64,000 nucleotides of DNA from Diphasiastrum complanatum (lineage: Eukaryota > Streptophyta > Lycopodiopsida > Lycopodiales > Lycopodiaceae), in contig CM055111.1 of assembly GCA_029204225.1 (NCBI GenBank), forward strand, positions 16,973,019 to 17,037,018, in the 5' to 3' direction. Shown in pieces: positions 30,585-42,589 of this stretch; position 1 is the stretch's first letter; each line of letters starts with the position of its first letter. Under the pieces are notes generated by a model. That model saw only the letters and a program-made list of their open reading frames with translations, ran no database searches and was not told where the DNA came from. The translations under genes and the position numbers were made by a program.

Positions 30585-32480
30585 CTGTCATTCACTCTCT
30601 TCCATCCTCTCTTCTCTACCCCTTTATGAACCAAGGGACCGGTGTGCTGTGAAAAACCCCAAGTCACCTGCCCATAGTAGCTTGCTTGTCATGGAGGAGA
30701 ACCACTGATGATGATGACAAAGTTGGTTGTCCAACTTCGCAAGTGGCATTCCTAGAACTCTGATCCAGGGCCTACCACAGACTGTGGGCCTGACTGCGAC
30801 TGCCTCCAATTCTGGAGGGTTTGTTCCTCTTTCATGGGCGTTGATTGAGGGCTCACTCCAGATCAAAACACGTCGTTGGCTTCTGCTTTGATTCTTCAAT
30901 CAGTTTGGATATTGGGAGTTGTTATAATATAGCGACGCTTGAGGCAATTGCCTTCCTATCCGTGATGGAGTAGAATGATGCTAACAGACTGCGTTGGTGG
31001 AGCGTGTAGATTAGCCTAAAAGGAGGCACCCAAAACCACTAATCTCAACACTGTCAACAGAGGTTAGGATTTGCAAAGGACAATATGGCTGCATTGGCTC
31101 TATAAAAACCTGCATCATGCTGTCAGCACATATTCCTGTCTACAAATGAGCGAACCTCAGTCCATCCAGACCGTAGAGCAGCGTATATGCGACAAGCTCC
31201 TCTTGTCAAATAACCCAGAGCTGAGAGGATGAACACCAATATTTTTGTGGGTCACTAGCTCACAATGAAGGAAGAACATGGCAACGAAACTAGAGAACGG
31301 GCTCAAACACCCGAACAATATCACAAACATACACTGTAGCATGATCCGATCACTCGCGCCAGAACCACATCATTAGCCTTCACGAACCGCGTAGCTGGGA
31401 GTCATAATTGGCGACTCCTTCTCTCAATTCTTGCCCATCATCAACGAAATCACAAAAAAGTTTCATACATGCAAAAAACCCTCTCTTCAACAACACCTCG
31501 CTCACACTTTAGCAATGATCCATTTCTTTTGACTCACGTGAACCATCACCAATGGCTAAGAGCAACCGGTTCTATCCATCACCAATGGCTAAGAGCAACC
31601 GGTTCTATCACGACCATCAACAACTCCTCTCTTATGTAACATGCAAAGCACAAGTTGTTTCTCCCATTTATAGGCATCCTTCAATCCTCCCCTTCAAAAT
31701 GCCATCTTTTCATCCTTCAAGCCCTTCATGACATATGTCCCATTTTGTACATGGCTCTTTAACACAATTAGGTCAAGGGCTGTGATTATAAAGATTACTT
31801 TATCTTTCAAGCTATTGGACAACAGTAAGCAATCAGATTAGACAACAACTAGCAAATAGATTTATCAAACAAAATCGGATTGGCTAATGATTCCTCTTAA
31901 TCATGCACAGTGAATTAATTCTTTATCGCAGAAGCCAAACATAACAGAGAATCAAACAAGTTCATTATTTGAACACATAGCTCATTCAAAATTGAAAGAA
32001 GTTCTGCTTATGGTTATGCTTAACAGCTTCGGCTAATTCCCTGCACACATTACTCAGAATTGTTGCTCCCTGGTGATGCTTGATAATCCACGTTAGAGTG
32101 ACTGAAATTCAGTAAGAAATAGAAAGAATGTGTGACGCAGACAGAGCAGTATCACAAACAGTTACAGATCATTCAAAGTGTATTCGCTCAATTGATAAGA
32201 AGTAATGATGTAAGAGATGGCAGAGGGAAATAACACTCAAGCTTATAGAAACTGGCTCTCTTCTCTCTCTATTGATACTTAGATCTGTACAAATGAGTAA
32301 GCACAATGGCACGAAGTGTTGACCTTATAGGAACGATCACCGGCCTCAATGTCGTTTACCAACATTAAGATGTCGGTTGAGATCTGCTACTGCGTCTCTA
32401 TAGAACGTCGCACAAAACGTCGCGAGTTCTAACCTAAATGTGAATTTACAAAGTGCAAATAGGCCTTTACATGAATTTAG
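30585..32480. other. Long region without recognised genes
   Basis: Short frames on both strands (for example 30624-30899 minus, 31157-31342 minus) have no domain. Pyrimidine-rich tracts and a TATA-poor, mixed composition suggest further retroelement interior or LTR sequence on the minus strand, but I could not anchor it. The short tandem repeat at 31545-31610 is listed separately. Confidence 0.4.
31545..31610 (+). repeat. Tandem duplication of a 33-base unit
   Basis: Two identical copies of a unit beginning 'ccatcaccaatggctaagag' and ending 'caaccggttctat'. The identity of the two copies points to a recent slippage event. Confidence 0.85.
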
Positions 32481-34296
32481 GCACTATAGCACATTTACAT
32501 GTATAAAAAATGAAAAATTTTACAGTATATAACAATAACTTGGATAATGTGGGATCATGAGGCTCCACAAAAAACACTATTATTGTCTTGATAATATCAA
32601 AAAGGAAATGTTTAATGCCATTGATTTTTGATCTTTTGGATAATTCAAAATTTATGAAATCATTTCGACAGGATTCAACATCACATAATCTTGTTGGATA
32701 TTGCACCAACAAAACTACCTAATGTTGTGTGCATTAGGATTTTCTACCTTATGCATGAAAAGGTTCTAATCTCATGTATGAATGAAATTCTACATTAAAG
32801 ACATACAAAAAACTAGATACATGAACATGTTACGCAATAAAAATAATTTCCAAGGCTTTTGATCTTATATTTCAAGGCATGCCTTGACATGTTGCACATC
32901 AATGCAAATTATCAATGAAGTAATCCAATAAAAAAAACATTTAAAAGAATCTAAGAGATGAAAAAGCCATAGGGTAGCACCAGACCCACCAATGTTGAAG
33001 TCTTGACATATGGAAGCTTGAGACCATTATACATACAAGACTTGCACCAAATGTCAAGGCCTAATTTCCTTCTAGCCTCCAAGCTTTCTTTTCTATCTAT
33101 TTTCAGAAATCATGCAAAGCAAACTATTTCTGAGTCTTAGGTCACTCCAATCTTTACAACCAGGGCCAAGCAGTCGAATCAAATGGACAAAGCCTATAAT
33201 CTATATCCTTTACAGCAAGTAACTAATTATTAGGTGACATTTTCTCATAAAATTTATTAGACATCAATTTTTTCATCATGTTTTATCCAATGAATCAAGT
33301 AGAGGAGCTCAAAGGTGAACTTCCTCAATTGGTCATTTTGTTGGCTTTGTAAGTTTTCCAGTGCTTTATTGAAGGCATCAGTAGAAGTTGTATAGGTAGA
33401 TGTGGAGCTAAACTCTTATATCTTTCTCTTTCCCTTATTCCAACATTGCTCTTTGGATCGATTGATTGACTCACGACTATCTGATCCACTTGTCGAGCTC
33501 TCATCTGCCTCTCGTATGGGCTGTTTTGCTTGTCTCATGTAGCATTCGGCTGGGTTTGTGTTCAAGTAAATGCTACTGAACTTTAGTCTTCAAATAAATG
33601 CTGCTTGATCCTTTGTGTTCAAGTAAATGATGTTATGCTGCATCTACAAAACATGCAAAATTTTCAACATACATTCCAAACAAAGAGATAAAATTATTGG
33701 ATACTAAACTTGAATAAACCAAATCACCCAAGACATTCTCAAAAAATTTCTGAATCAAAATGTGAAGTCAATGGTGTGGAAATAGACCCATGTCAAACTC
33801 AATTTGACAATAAACTCTTCTTTTGCTTTGCTTTTGGATTTTGTGTTTCTCACAATGATCACATTATAAATTATCCTTTGTATTCAGTTGATCTAATGTG
33901 GTTCCAACCTTTTATTTTAAGAGAGTCTCAAATTATAAAACCCCTAATTAAGAAAAAGATTGGTGGTACTAATACGAGGAGCAAGAGTGACAATCTTAAG
34001 TGGTACATTTTATCACAATTTTTTTAGTTGTATTTTGCACACATTTTTCAATTCAATCAATTTTAGGTATTAATGTTTTAGTCATCATAATTAGTCATAA
34101 ATAAGTTTAATATGTATAGTTTAGAAACAATTCAACAAATGCTTTTTTTAAAAGAATTCTTATACTGTTCAAATCACTTCAATTTTTCAATTGTTTCTAC
34201 AAAAGTTAAACTTTCAAAGTTTGAAATTCTGAAATAAAAATCAATAATTTGTTCACATTTGAAAGTTTACAGTAGAGCCAAATTTGGAAATTAAAA
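32481..34296. other. AT-rich spacer
   Basis: No repeat match elsewhere in the window and no domain in the longest frames (33710-34027, plus, 105 codons, Phe/Ile-rich). Probably old intergenic DNA. Confidence 0.4.
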
Positions 34297-34625
34297 AATT
34301 AATAGAACTTTTTTAATTTTTTATTAATTTTTACAAATTTGGCAAACAATTTTCAACTTATTGAAAAGATGAGTGTCTAGGTCATTTCTCATTTTTTTGG
34401 TCATTGTGTTCTAGAATATAAAAGGAACCTAATACGTTCTCGTTTTTAGAGCTAGTTTATATTATGTTTGTGTTCAATCTTTATTCATCAATCATAATGG
34501 AAGGTTCAACCTATGAGATGCGCTTGATTAACAAGTTCAACGGAAATGATTTCCATATGTGAAAAGTCAAGATGAGGATGATCTTGATCAAGAAGGAGCT
34601 ATGGGGATACGTAAACGGTTCGACA
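34297..34625 (+). pseudogene. Family E copia gag relic, second copy
   Basis: Matches 535-870: the TATA box tataaaagg, the leader and the gag start at 34497 (MEGSTYEMRLINKFNGNDFH). The Trp codon is TGA exactly as in the first copy. It ends at VNGST, where a fragment of a MED26-like gene begins in the opposite orientation. Confidence 0.7.
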
Positions 34626-34629
34626 CGCA

Positions 34630-34740
34630 GACGTGCACACTTTTTTGATTTGTTCACGGCCTTTCCTAGCATTGTGGCTTTCAAATCCTCCACGCCCAAA
34701 TCCATGCTCTTCAGTTGCAAAGTCTTGCATGAAAAATTGG
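34630..34740 (-). pseudogene. MED26/TFIIS-N-like exon fragment inside a retroelement
   Basis: The minus strand matches 45464-45552 closely: LQLKSMDLGVEDLKATMLGK and AVNKSKKCA. This is the first half of a TFIIS N-terminal (LW) domain, a helical bundle used by Mediator subunit 26, elongin A and TFIIS. The fragment ends at the same point at which the inverted repeat at 45551 begins. It is flanked by copia gag on one side and copia RT on the other, joined to the RT in a continuous but meaningless frame. It is a captured or translocated gene piece, not a gene. Confidence 0.75.
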
Positions 34741-34744
34741 ACTA

Positions 34745-35763
34745 TTTGCAAGTGCTTGGGGTAAGATATTATCACAATATAGAAATGGTAGCTCCTCCTC
34801 TTAAAATAAGTAGCAAGAGATATAAAAATCATTATTTTCGCCATCTTTGCCATGGGTGCAAAGGTCTCCTCATAATCAATTCCATGGATTTGAGCAAATC
34901 CCTTGGCACATAAGCTTGCCTTGTACTTGTTGATAGTGCCATCTTGATTATACTTGATTCGAAATACCCACTTGGATCCAATGATGTGCTTGTTGGATAG
35001 AGGATTCACAAGCTCCCAAGTGTTGTTGATGATCAAGGCTTCATACTCTTTCTTCATAGCATCATACCACTCCTTGGTATTGAGTGCCTCTTCAACTTCC
35101 TTTGGCTCTTCATGAGAGATGAAATATGCAAATCAAGCTCCACTTGCTTGCCTTTGTTAGCATAATAAAGTCTCTTAGGTTCGGATCTCTCTCTAGATGT
35201 CCTCCTAGGTGTGTAAACTTGAGGAGACTCCTCCTCAAATCTCGACCCCAACAAGTCTTGATGGTCTTCAATAGGAATGATAGGTGATGGATCTTGAGGT
35301 GGCTTGATCTCGGCCCCTTCAAATGATGGATGTTGATCTTCATGGAATATAACATCTCTACTTTCAGTAACTCGAGAAGTAGAGAGCACAAAGACTCTAT
35401 AAGCCTTTTTGGTGGATGAATATCCAACCATGATCCCTTTGCTAGAGTATGGATCATCCTTCTTCCTTGTTTCCAAGGGAATATGAACAAAGCAAATAGT
35501 GCCAAATACTCTAAGGTGATCAACCTTAGGCTTCTTTTTGAATATGACCTCATATGGTGTCCTTCCTCCAAGATCAAGATGTGGGAGCCTATTGCAAAGA
35601 TAATTTGCATTCTCCCCAAAAGTCCATAGGCAAAGATGCTTCAATCCTTATGGCTTCTGCACATTCACATAAGGATCTATTCTTCCTCTCGGCCAGTCCT
35701 TATTGAGATGGTGAATAAGCACATGAGAACTCCCTCTTTATACCTTCTTGCTCATAATAATCA
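34745..35763 (-). pseudogene. Copia integrase-RT relic
   Basis: From right to left on the minus strand: integrase end with GLAERKNRSLCECAEAIRIE (about 35690-35640), VFGTICFVHIPLETRKKDD and GIMVGYSSTKKAYRVF (35644-35054), the linker with TPRRTSRERSEPKRLYYANK, then RT start NNTWELVNPLSNKHIIGSKW and DYEETFAPMAKMAKIMIFIS, which breaks off before the first catalytic Asp near 34760. It is cut on the right by a family H LTR at 35764. Confidence 0.82.
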
Positions 35764-36749
35764 TGGATTTTCACAAGATGGGCATTAAAATTTCGGCTAC
35801 TAGGTGGGAATCAATAGGAGGAAGTGAACTCTTTTATCTATATGGCTAATATTAAATGTTAATTGCAAAACTCTAATCCCCTACCCTAAAATCGTGAATT
35901 GGACTACTAGTACAGAGGTCGGGGAGACTCTTCGTATATTCTAGACCTTAAACCCTAAATCCTAAGCCATAAACCATAAACTCTAAACCCTGGATCATAA
36001 ACTCTAAACGCTATAACCTAAACCCTAAATTCTAAATCCCAAACCATGAACTCTAAATTTTAAATTCTAAATCCTAAACCCTAAATCCCAAGCCATAAAG
36101 TTTAAATCCTAAATTCTGAACTCTGAATCCAAAATTGTTGGAAATAAACAGGATCCTATTCTGTTAGTCTTAATCCACCAAAACTTGATCCTATCTAGAG
36201 TCCACAAAGTTGCTCCAAGGATTATCAAATTTTCAGACATCTTGAGCAATCAAACAGATAACGAACAATAACTATACTGCTAGTGATTTGATTATCTTAA
36301 TTTCAAACTCAAATCAGAACAGATACATTGCTGGTATGCTATCGAATGCACAATGTGCAAAATTAACCATACAGAATTCATTTAAAGATCATCACGCACT
36401 TGAATAATTCAGGATTTATTTATCAATTCACTACAACTTTCATCTACCAGACAAATAAAACAGTGATGATAAAGATCAATGTTGATACAATAGGTAGCAA
36501 CAAAATGCCACAATCAGTGGCTGCAAATAGAATTGAAAAAGTTGAACTGCCTTCGTTGCATTAGCAAAAGATAAAGGAGCATACACAGAACTATCTCTCT
36601 CTCTCTCTCTCTCTCTCTCCCCTATGATGGTATCTCAAAATGAAGACTCACATGCCTATATGAACATCCCTCACGTAGGAGGGGAAGAATTGAAGGGGCA
36701 CTACTAGAAGCAACTGCTAGAGGCAGTTACAAGGTCGCACCGGTTGGCA
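35764..36749 (-). mobile_element. Family H LTR, copy 2
   Basis: Same orientation as 29054-30093, from TGGATTTTCACAAGATGGG to GGTTGGCA. It differs by many substitutions, a shorter telomere-like tract (35941-36135), a shorter CT run, and a 'tgttggaaataaacaggatc' segment missing from copy 1. To the right lies an unrecognised minus-strand reading frame instead of integrase. If this too is a 3' LTR, that frame was internal to a Ty3/gypsy-like element. Confidence 0.65.
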
Positions 36750-36789
36750 TCTCCATCGGATTCACACGCACCCTTAGGTACCTTAAATC

Positions 36790-38176
36790 TAGTGAGGGCC
36801 AACACCTGAAAATAGTCTCCAGAATGGTCCACTGACCAGATCAGGTCACATGACATGAGATGGGGTTCGTAGCTTCTTCAATTCGACTTTGAGGTGGGCA
36901 TTTTCGTTCGTCAACTTTGACAGCTCATAAGAGCTATGGCATCACTTAAGCATTCCTCTTCCAAACGTCTAGTAAGTCCCTCCATGGAGACAATTTGTTG
37001 ATTTATGATCTTTGTCAATTGGGTGCCCTGGGTAGCAACAGAGGTGTACACAGCCTGATAGTAGGGAACTTCATTCTCTAACTGGAAGGACTCTGCTTTA
37101 GCAGCTGCTATGTGCCATTTGGTTCCCAATAGTCTATCTTGCAGATCCATATTCTCAGCTTTTAGTAATGACAATTTCGCTTCAATGGCAACAAGATTAC
37201 CTTTCAGCAACTCCACCTCGGTGGTCTCTCTTGTCTTTCCAGTCAGACATTTCAATAGCTGGTCTTCAGCAATGGAGTCCTTTCAATCCATTTGTCTACC
37301 TAGTCAGTATCAACACATTTTGCAGCCAACCATTGCTCTGCTTCTGCTCCCGACACCAGTACAGGCTTCTGTAAACAGAAGCCCTACGGCGTAGTGTCAC
37401 CGGAATGGTAGAGCACGAGGTAAGTATCAGAAGGGATAGCTGGTAAAGAGTGTCCCTTGTCAGAATCAGCTTTGTCTCTATCAGCAGACAGCTGATCTGC
37501 AGGTCGTGCTGGGGTAGAAACGTTGGTCTGTTGAGGTGTCCGCACAAATTCAGGGCCTCACATAGATCCGCTAGTGTCCTATATAACCCAGGAGGGTCTG
37601 TGTCATCAACTGCAGCAGCACACTCGGCTATCTTCTTATCAATAGTGTCAAGTACGAGTACAGCTTGGCAACCAGAAATATTTGGCACTTGGGCAGATAA
37701 ACTAGCAGTAGTAGTTCTGGTATCGGAAGCCAGAACATCTACAGACTTATCAACAAAACCAGCCTCGGTCTCCTAGACATCATCGTCGAGGTTCACAACA
37801 TCATTTGGGATCTTCGTTGGTATGTCCACATCGGGTAGTATGTCCGCTTGGTCAGAAACATGCACATGAGTTCTTACATCCGAATATTCGTCAGCTCCAC
37901 CATCAAGCTTGGAGTTTGGCTCTACAATCTTGTGCTTGGTCTTCGACTTAGAGTGAGAAGGTAGCTTTATTTTGGCCATTGTCTTCATTCTAGACCTGCA
38001 CGGCTAGTCCGGAACCTGCAGGTTAGCAACAGTCCTGTGCGCATCATCTGCATCCACATCCTTAGTCGCTAGGCCTCTTACAACAATGCCTCCAATACCT
38101 AGTACTTGGAAAACGGGTATATATAACCTTAAGGCCAGCAATTTGTTCAACAACAATGCAAATTCAACGCTTTTAC
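36790..38176 (-). pseudogene. Unrecognised protein, C-terminal part (split gene)
   Basis: A chain of minus-strand frames: VEFALLLNKLLALRLYIPVF and GGIVVRGLATKDVDADDAHR (38198-38004), a stop, a Lys-rich start MAKIKLPSHSKSKTKHKIVE with acidic text ending VVNLDDDV (37988-37773), one stop, then VLDTIDKKIAECAAAVDDTD and GLYRTLADLCEALNLCGHLN (37688-37300), and a coiled-coil-like end LKGNLVAIEAKLSLLKAENM (37255-36911). I know no such family. The frame continues upstream at 43004-43350 once element K is removed. Its position beside a family H LTR suggests an extra ORF of a gypsy-like element, but a host gene is possible. Confidence 0.5.
38172..38176 (+). repeat. Left target-site duplication of element K (tttac)
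   Basis: TTTAC precedes the 5' LTR and is repeated at 43004-43008 after the 3' LTR. Confidence 0.88.
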
Positions 38177-38584
38177 TGTTGGTGTCACATGACATCAACG
38201 GTCACTGCTAACAGTCTTCAGTCACATGGCATGTTAGAAATGGATTCGTCATGTTCCTAGGATGTGTAGGGTTTGCAAAGGTTTTCTTGGCATGCATGAT
38301 GCCACGATAATTAGTAGTGTATACGTAGATATGAGGACAAAGAATATTGTACATGCTAGGTGTAAATACGATAGTCATCACATTGCACATTATATGAAAT
38401 CTTGGCGCGGCACTGGCATGCGGACGTATATGTATATGCTTCGTGAGGCTATGATCACGCTTATTGTAATCAAGTGTTTGCTTCTTGTGTGTGAGTGTGA
38501 TTTTACTTTATGATTGATCAATCGAGTGCTTGTAGATTTTGTATGTCATGCTATCATCTTCCTCGTAGTGTTTTCATTCTAACA
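38177..38584 (+). mobile_element. 5' LTR of element K
   Basis: Begins TGTTGGTGTCACATGAC and ends TTCTAACA. A second 'gtcacatggc' lies at about 38220. The inverted termini TGTT/AACA and the abutting primer site define it. Confidence 0.9.
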
Positions 38585-38586
38585 TT

Positions 38587-38600
38587 GGTTATGGGCCCAC
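38587..38600 (+). other. Primer-binding site for the anticodon half of tRNA-iMet
   Basis: GGTTATGGGCCCAC lies two bases after the LTR. It is complementary to the anticodon stem-loop of plant initiator tRNA-Met (GTGGGCCCATAACC), not to its 3' end. Drosophila copia and yeast Ty5 use such a half-tRNA primer. Confidence 0.82.
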
Positions 38601-38762
38601 GTACGTAAAGGAAGAATCCCAGGATTGCATGCCATCTTAGAGCGAACAGTATCAAAACAGTATCGGTTGCTGATTCAACTTTTTGCTGACACGAGTGAAC
38701 TCGTGCGATCTGTCAATCTACATAAAGTGACAATCTTTTGAAGCTCCTACAAATCGGAGAAT

Positions 38763-39750
38763 ATGGCACTAGAAGCGTCGACGGAGAGCGAGCTGATTGA
38801 TCGGTCAGAGGCCGACAATTATGGTTCTTGGAGTTGGAAAATGAAAATCTTGCTGAAAGACAAGGGCCTATGGGTGTCATGTCAGGCGAGGAGACTCCTG
38901 AACTGGATCAAGAGGGCTGGGTGAAGAACGCACAGCAGGCCGAATTGATCGCTACGAAAGGGTCGAAGGCACACATGATGTTGTGCCTGAGCTTAGGAGA
39001 AACTGCGATCTCATTAGTAAGAGACCAGGAGACAGTGAAGGGGGTATGGGATGCGCTTCATGGCAGCTTTCAGGCTAAAGGTTTCTCAAGTACCCTGATG
39101 TTGCAGAGGCAGCTGACGAACACCAAGATGAGTGGGGGTGATTCGATGAGGGACCATGTGGAGAAGATCAAGGACATTGGAAGACAGTTAATGGCGGCCG
39201 GTGCAGTGGTTGACAAACAACAGCTTATATACAATTTGATCACCAGTCTCCCATCCAGCTATGATCTGCTCGTCATGATGCTTGATGGGTTTGAGGATAA
39301 CTGGACATGGAGTTTATCACTTGGAGGCTCATTTAGGAAGAAAGCAGGTGGAAGGTCAATCCAGTGCAGGATGAAATGGCACTATTGAGTGGCTTCAAGA
39401 AGATGGGGATCAAGAATCAAAGACCCATCACGGAAGGTGGGCAATCGGGTCAACAAGAGAAGGACTTCAAGAAGAAAGGATGGCCAGGGAAATCTGACAA
39501 TAAGTGTTACTATTGTGATCGGCCAGGGCACTTCGCTCACGAATGCAATAAAAAGAAAGCTGACATGCAGAGGAGGAGTTCAGATCAAGGCAACCTAGTT
39601 GATGAGGTGCAAGAGACCACAAATGCATTCGCTATGATGGCTAAGGAGAATTGGAACTCTCTGGAATTGTCAAACACACAGTCATGCGATGCATCATCTG
39701 ATTATACCGAGATTGTATGTAAAGTTGAAAGCCAAGAGACAGATCATTGA
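38763..39750 (+). pseudogene. Element K gag
   Basis: Starts MALEASTESELIDRSEADNY at 38763; a frameshift near 38880 moves the reading to the frame of 38828-39388 (LDQEGWVKNAQQAELIATKG, DALHGSFQAKGFSSTLMLQR, KDIGRQLMAAGAVVDKQQLI). Another shift leads to the CCHC knuckle CYYCDRPGHFAHEC near 39505-39545. The text is of the type 'NY.sW..kMk.lL..kglW', a copia gag group different from families A and B. Confidence 0.85.
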
Positions 39751-41066
39751 AGTGGACCTATACTGGTATTTTGATTCCGCAACTACGTCCCATATGATGA
39801 ACATTCGTGATGCCTTCATCACCTATCAGATGCTCAGCGGTAAAGAGATCATGATGGGGGACAAAGGCGTGATTGATGCGGTAGGGAGAGGCTCTGTTCG
39901 CATATGGCTTGGGCAAGAGAGGAGCATGAACATGTGTGACGTGCTGCATGTTCCTAATTTGGCCAAGAACCTGATGTTAGTAGCTAGACTTACAGATGCT
40001 GGATATCATGTGTTGTTTGAAAAAGAAGGGTCCAACATTTAGACGGATGACGGGCAAATCAGCATTAGATTCAGGACAGGAGGAGTTGACGAAATATCCA
40101 TGGCGTGTCTAACGGTTGACTCCAACAAAATCAACAATCTTTGGCATAGGCGGATGGGGCATCTAGGATGCAAGAGCCTTCAGACCTTGGCAAACGACGA
40201 CATGCTGAGCGGGTTTGATTTCGATGTCAAGGAGGGCATAGACAAATGTGATGTGTGCATTTTTGGAAAGCAGCATAGAGAACGTTTTCCAGAGATACAT
40301 CCAACAAGATCCACTGAAGGGCTTGAGCTGATTCACACGGACATCTGTGGACCAATGGAGGTGTCATCTATAGGTGGATCTATGTACTTCATTACATACA
40401 CAGACAACTATAGGAGGAGGACACAAATTTGGACCTTGAAGTAGAAATCTCAGGCGCTTGAAAGTTTCAAGGCATTCAAGAGCATAGTTGAGAGTGAAAC
40501 CAACAAGAAAGTCAAGAAGCTCATAAGTGACAATGGAGGAGAATTCAAGAACAAAGAATTCGATGAATTCTGCCTAAAGAATGGTATCTTGAGAGAATTC
40601 ACTGTACCATACACTCCCAAACAAAATGGCTTGGCGGAAAGAAAAAACAGAACATTGATGGAAATGACACGTTGCATGTTGCAGGAGAATGATCTACCTA
40701 AGTACGTATGGGCAGAGGCTGTGGCAACTGCATGTCACATAATCAACAGATCTCCAACGAAGGCCCTGGCAGGAAAAATCCCCTCACGAGATGTGGTATG
40801 GACATAAGCCAAAGGTAGATCACTTCAGGGTGTTTGGTTGCACTGCATACGTACACATTCCGAAAGAAAAACAGAAGAAACTTGATCCTAAGTCCAACAA
40901 ATGCTTGTTTGTAGGATATCTGGAGGGGACTAAAGGATATAAGCTCTTTGATCCTATTACAAGAAAGTTCATTAATGCCAGGGATGTTGTGTTTGATGAA
41001 GATCCCACAATGGTCGTAAAAAAGGTCTCCAATTCTGATGCGGATTGTGGACTCAAGGGGGCATGA
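39751..41066 (+). pseudogene. Element K protease and integrase
   Basis: Protease: WYFDSATTSHMMNIRDAFIT near 39757-39815; the usual DSGA is DSAT here, so the flap-side Gly is lost. A stop at 40040 precedes GAG-pre-integrase NNLWHRRMGHLGCKSLQTLA and CDVCIFGKQHRERF (HHCC). Integrase core: IHTDICGPMEVS (Asp), a stop near 40442, LISDNGGEFKNKEF (Asp) and NGLAERKNRTLMEMTRCMLQ (Glu), then GCTAYVHIPKEKQKKLDPKS and RDVVFDEDPTM. The D,D,E residues are all present but the frame is broken at least three times. Confidence 0.85.
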
Positions 41067-42574
41067 CGTTTCATACAGAAGTCATTAGCATTTCGAGCTC
41101 CAATACATCCCAACACAATGTATCTTCGGATGATCATAACCATGATGAGAGCATTGATGGTCAGGTGTCCGCGAGGGAGAAATTCTTTGATGCGGAAGAA
41201 AACGAAGAATCTGATATAGTGAGTCAACCAAGACTCAAGATCAAGTTCAATAGGGAGAGATCAGAGGCAATTGCAGAGCCGAGACCAAACAGGTGAAAGA
41301 GAGCCCCACAAATATTCGATGAGATGATATTCATGAGTCAAGAACCTGATGAAGAGCCAAGATCTTACCGGGAAGCTTGAGAGAGGGGAGATTGGAATGA
41401 GTGGCTGCATGCGATGACATAGGAAATGGAGTCGATCAAGAAGAACAATGCATGGAGTATGGTACACGTACCAGAAGGTAGGAGGGCCATTGGTTGTAGA
41501 TGGATTTTTTGTGAGCGAAATTTCAAGAAATGCAACTCAGATCAGAGCATATTCATCAGAAGGTCTCATTCGGAAATCACTGTCATAGCACTGTATGTGG
41601 ATAACATAATTCTGATTGGTAACGACGTTTCAAGGCTGGAGTCTTGTAAGGCAGAATTGAAGACTGAGTCTGAGATCAAATATATGGGGCAACTGCATTA
41701 TTGCCTAGGAATTCAAGTTGAAAGAAATAGGATCAGAAAGTCTATCCACCTATGGCAGGAAAGGTACATCATTTATATGCTCAAAAGATTTGGGATGGAA
41801 AATTGTATTCCTGTTGAAACTCCACAAGAACAAGGTATAAGATTGAGCAAGGAGATGTCACCTCAGACTCAGTTTGACAGAGCAGAAATGAAGCGATGTC
41901 CATATAGGAGCCTAGTGGGATCACTGATGTATGCCATGGTATGCACTAGGCCAGATATAGCCACGACAATTGGATCACTCAGCAGGTATCTGGAAAACCC
42001 AGGCATCGATCATTCGCAAGCAGCGAAAAGAGTTCTGAAGTACTTAAAGGGAAGCATTCAGTTTGGGTTGGAATACAGATTTCCTTTTGAGAACGTTGAG
42101 GGGTTCGTTGACTCTGACTGGGCAAGTGACGCAGATGACAAGAAATCTACTTGTGGGTTCGTCCTTATGATGGGCGGAAGAGCTGTAAGTTGGGCAAGCA
42201 GCAAATAGAAATCTATGGCTCTCTCCTCAATGGAAGCAGAATTAACGGGGATATGTCACGGTGCTAGAGAGTATGTTTGGATCAATAGTCTATGCCACGA
42301 GATAGGCATCTCGACAAAAGGGATGAAGATCTTCAATGACAACCAGGGCAACATCTTCATATTCAGGAATGGAGGCCTACATAAGTGGAGCAAACACATT
42401 GATATCCAGCACCACTTTGTCAAAGATTTGGTACAAAGTCAGAAGATGGTGCTGGAGTTCTGTCCCACCAAAACGATGACTGCCGACATAATGACCAAGC
42501 CTCTATCGAAGGCTAGATTTGTATGCTTAAAAAATGCCATGGGGAATGAAGAGCAGCATCAGAGAAGACGATAG
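41067..42574 (+). pseudogene. Element K RT (core deleted) and RNase H
   Basis: RT begins ESIKKNNAWSMVHVPEGRRA and IGCRWIF, then jumps straight to KCNSDQSIFIRRSHSEITVI, so about 120 residues with the first catalytic Asp and the YGLKQ block are missing. The catalytic pair reads YVDN in place of YVDD. After GIQVERNRIRKSIHLWQERY come PYRSLVGSLMYAMVCTRPDI, RNase H VDSDWASDADDKKSTCGFVL, a stop at 42207, ALSSMEAELTGICHGAREYV and TADIMTKPLSKARFVCLKNA. Polypurine tract 'tgagatggagat' at 42578-42589. Confidence 0.87.
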
Positions 42575-42589
42575 CATTGAGATGGAGAT

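Noticed and set aside
33710-34027. 105-codon plus-strand frame
   Set aside because: Low complexity AT-rich context, no recognisable motif, no homology with anything else in the window.
38208-38513. ORFs in the element K LTR (both LTR copies)
   Set aside because: They occur identically in both LTRs because the LTRs are duplicates; no coding features.
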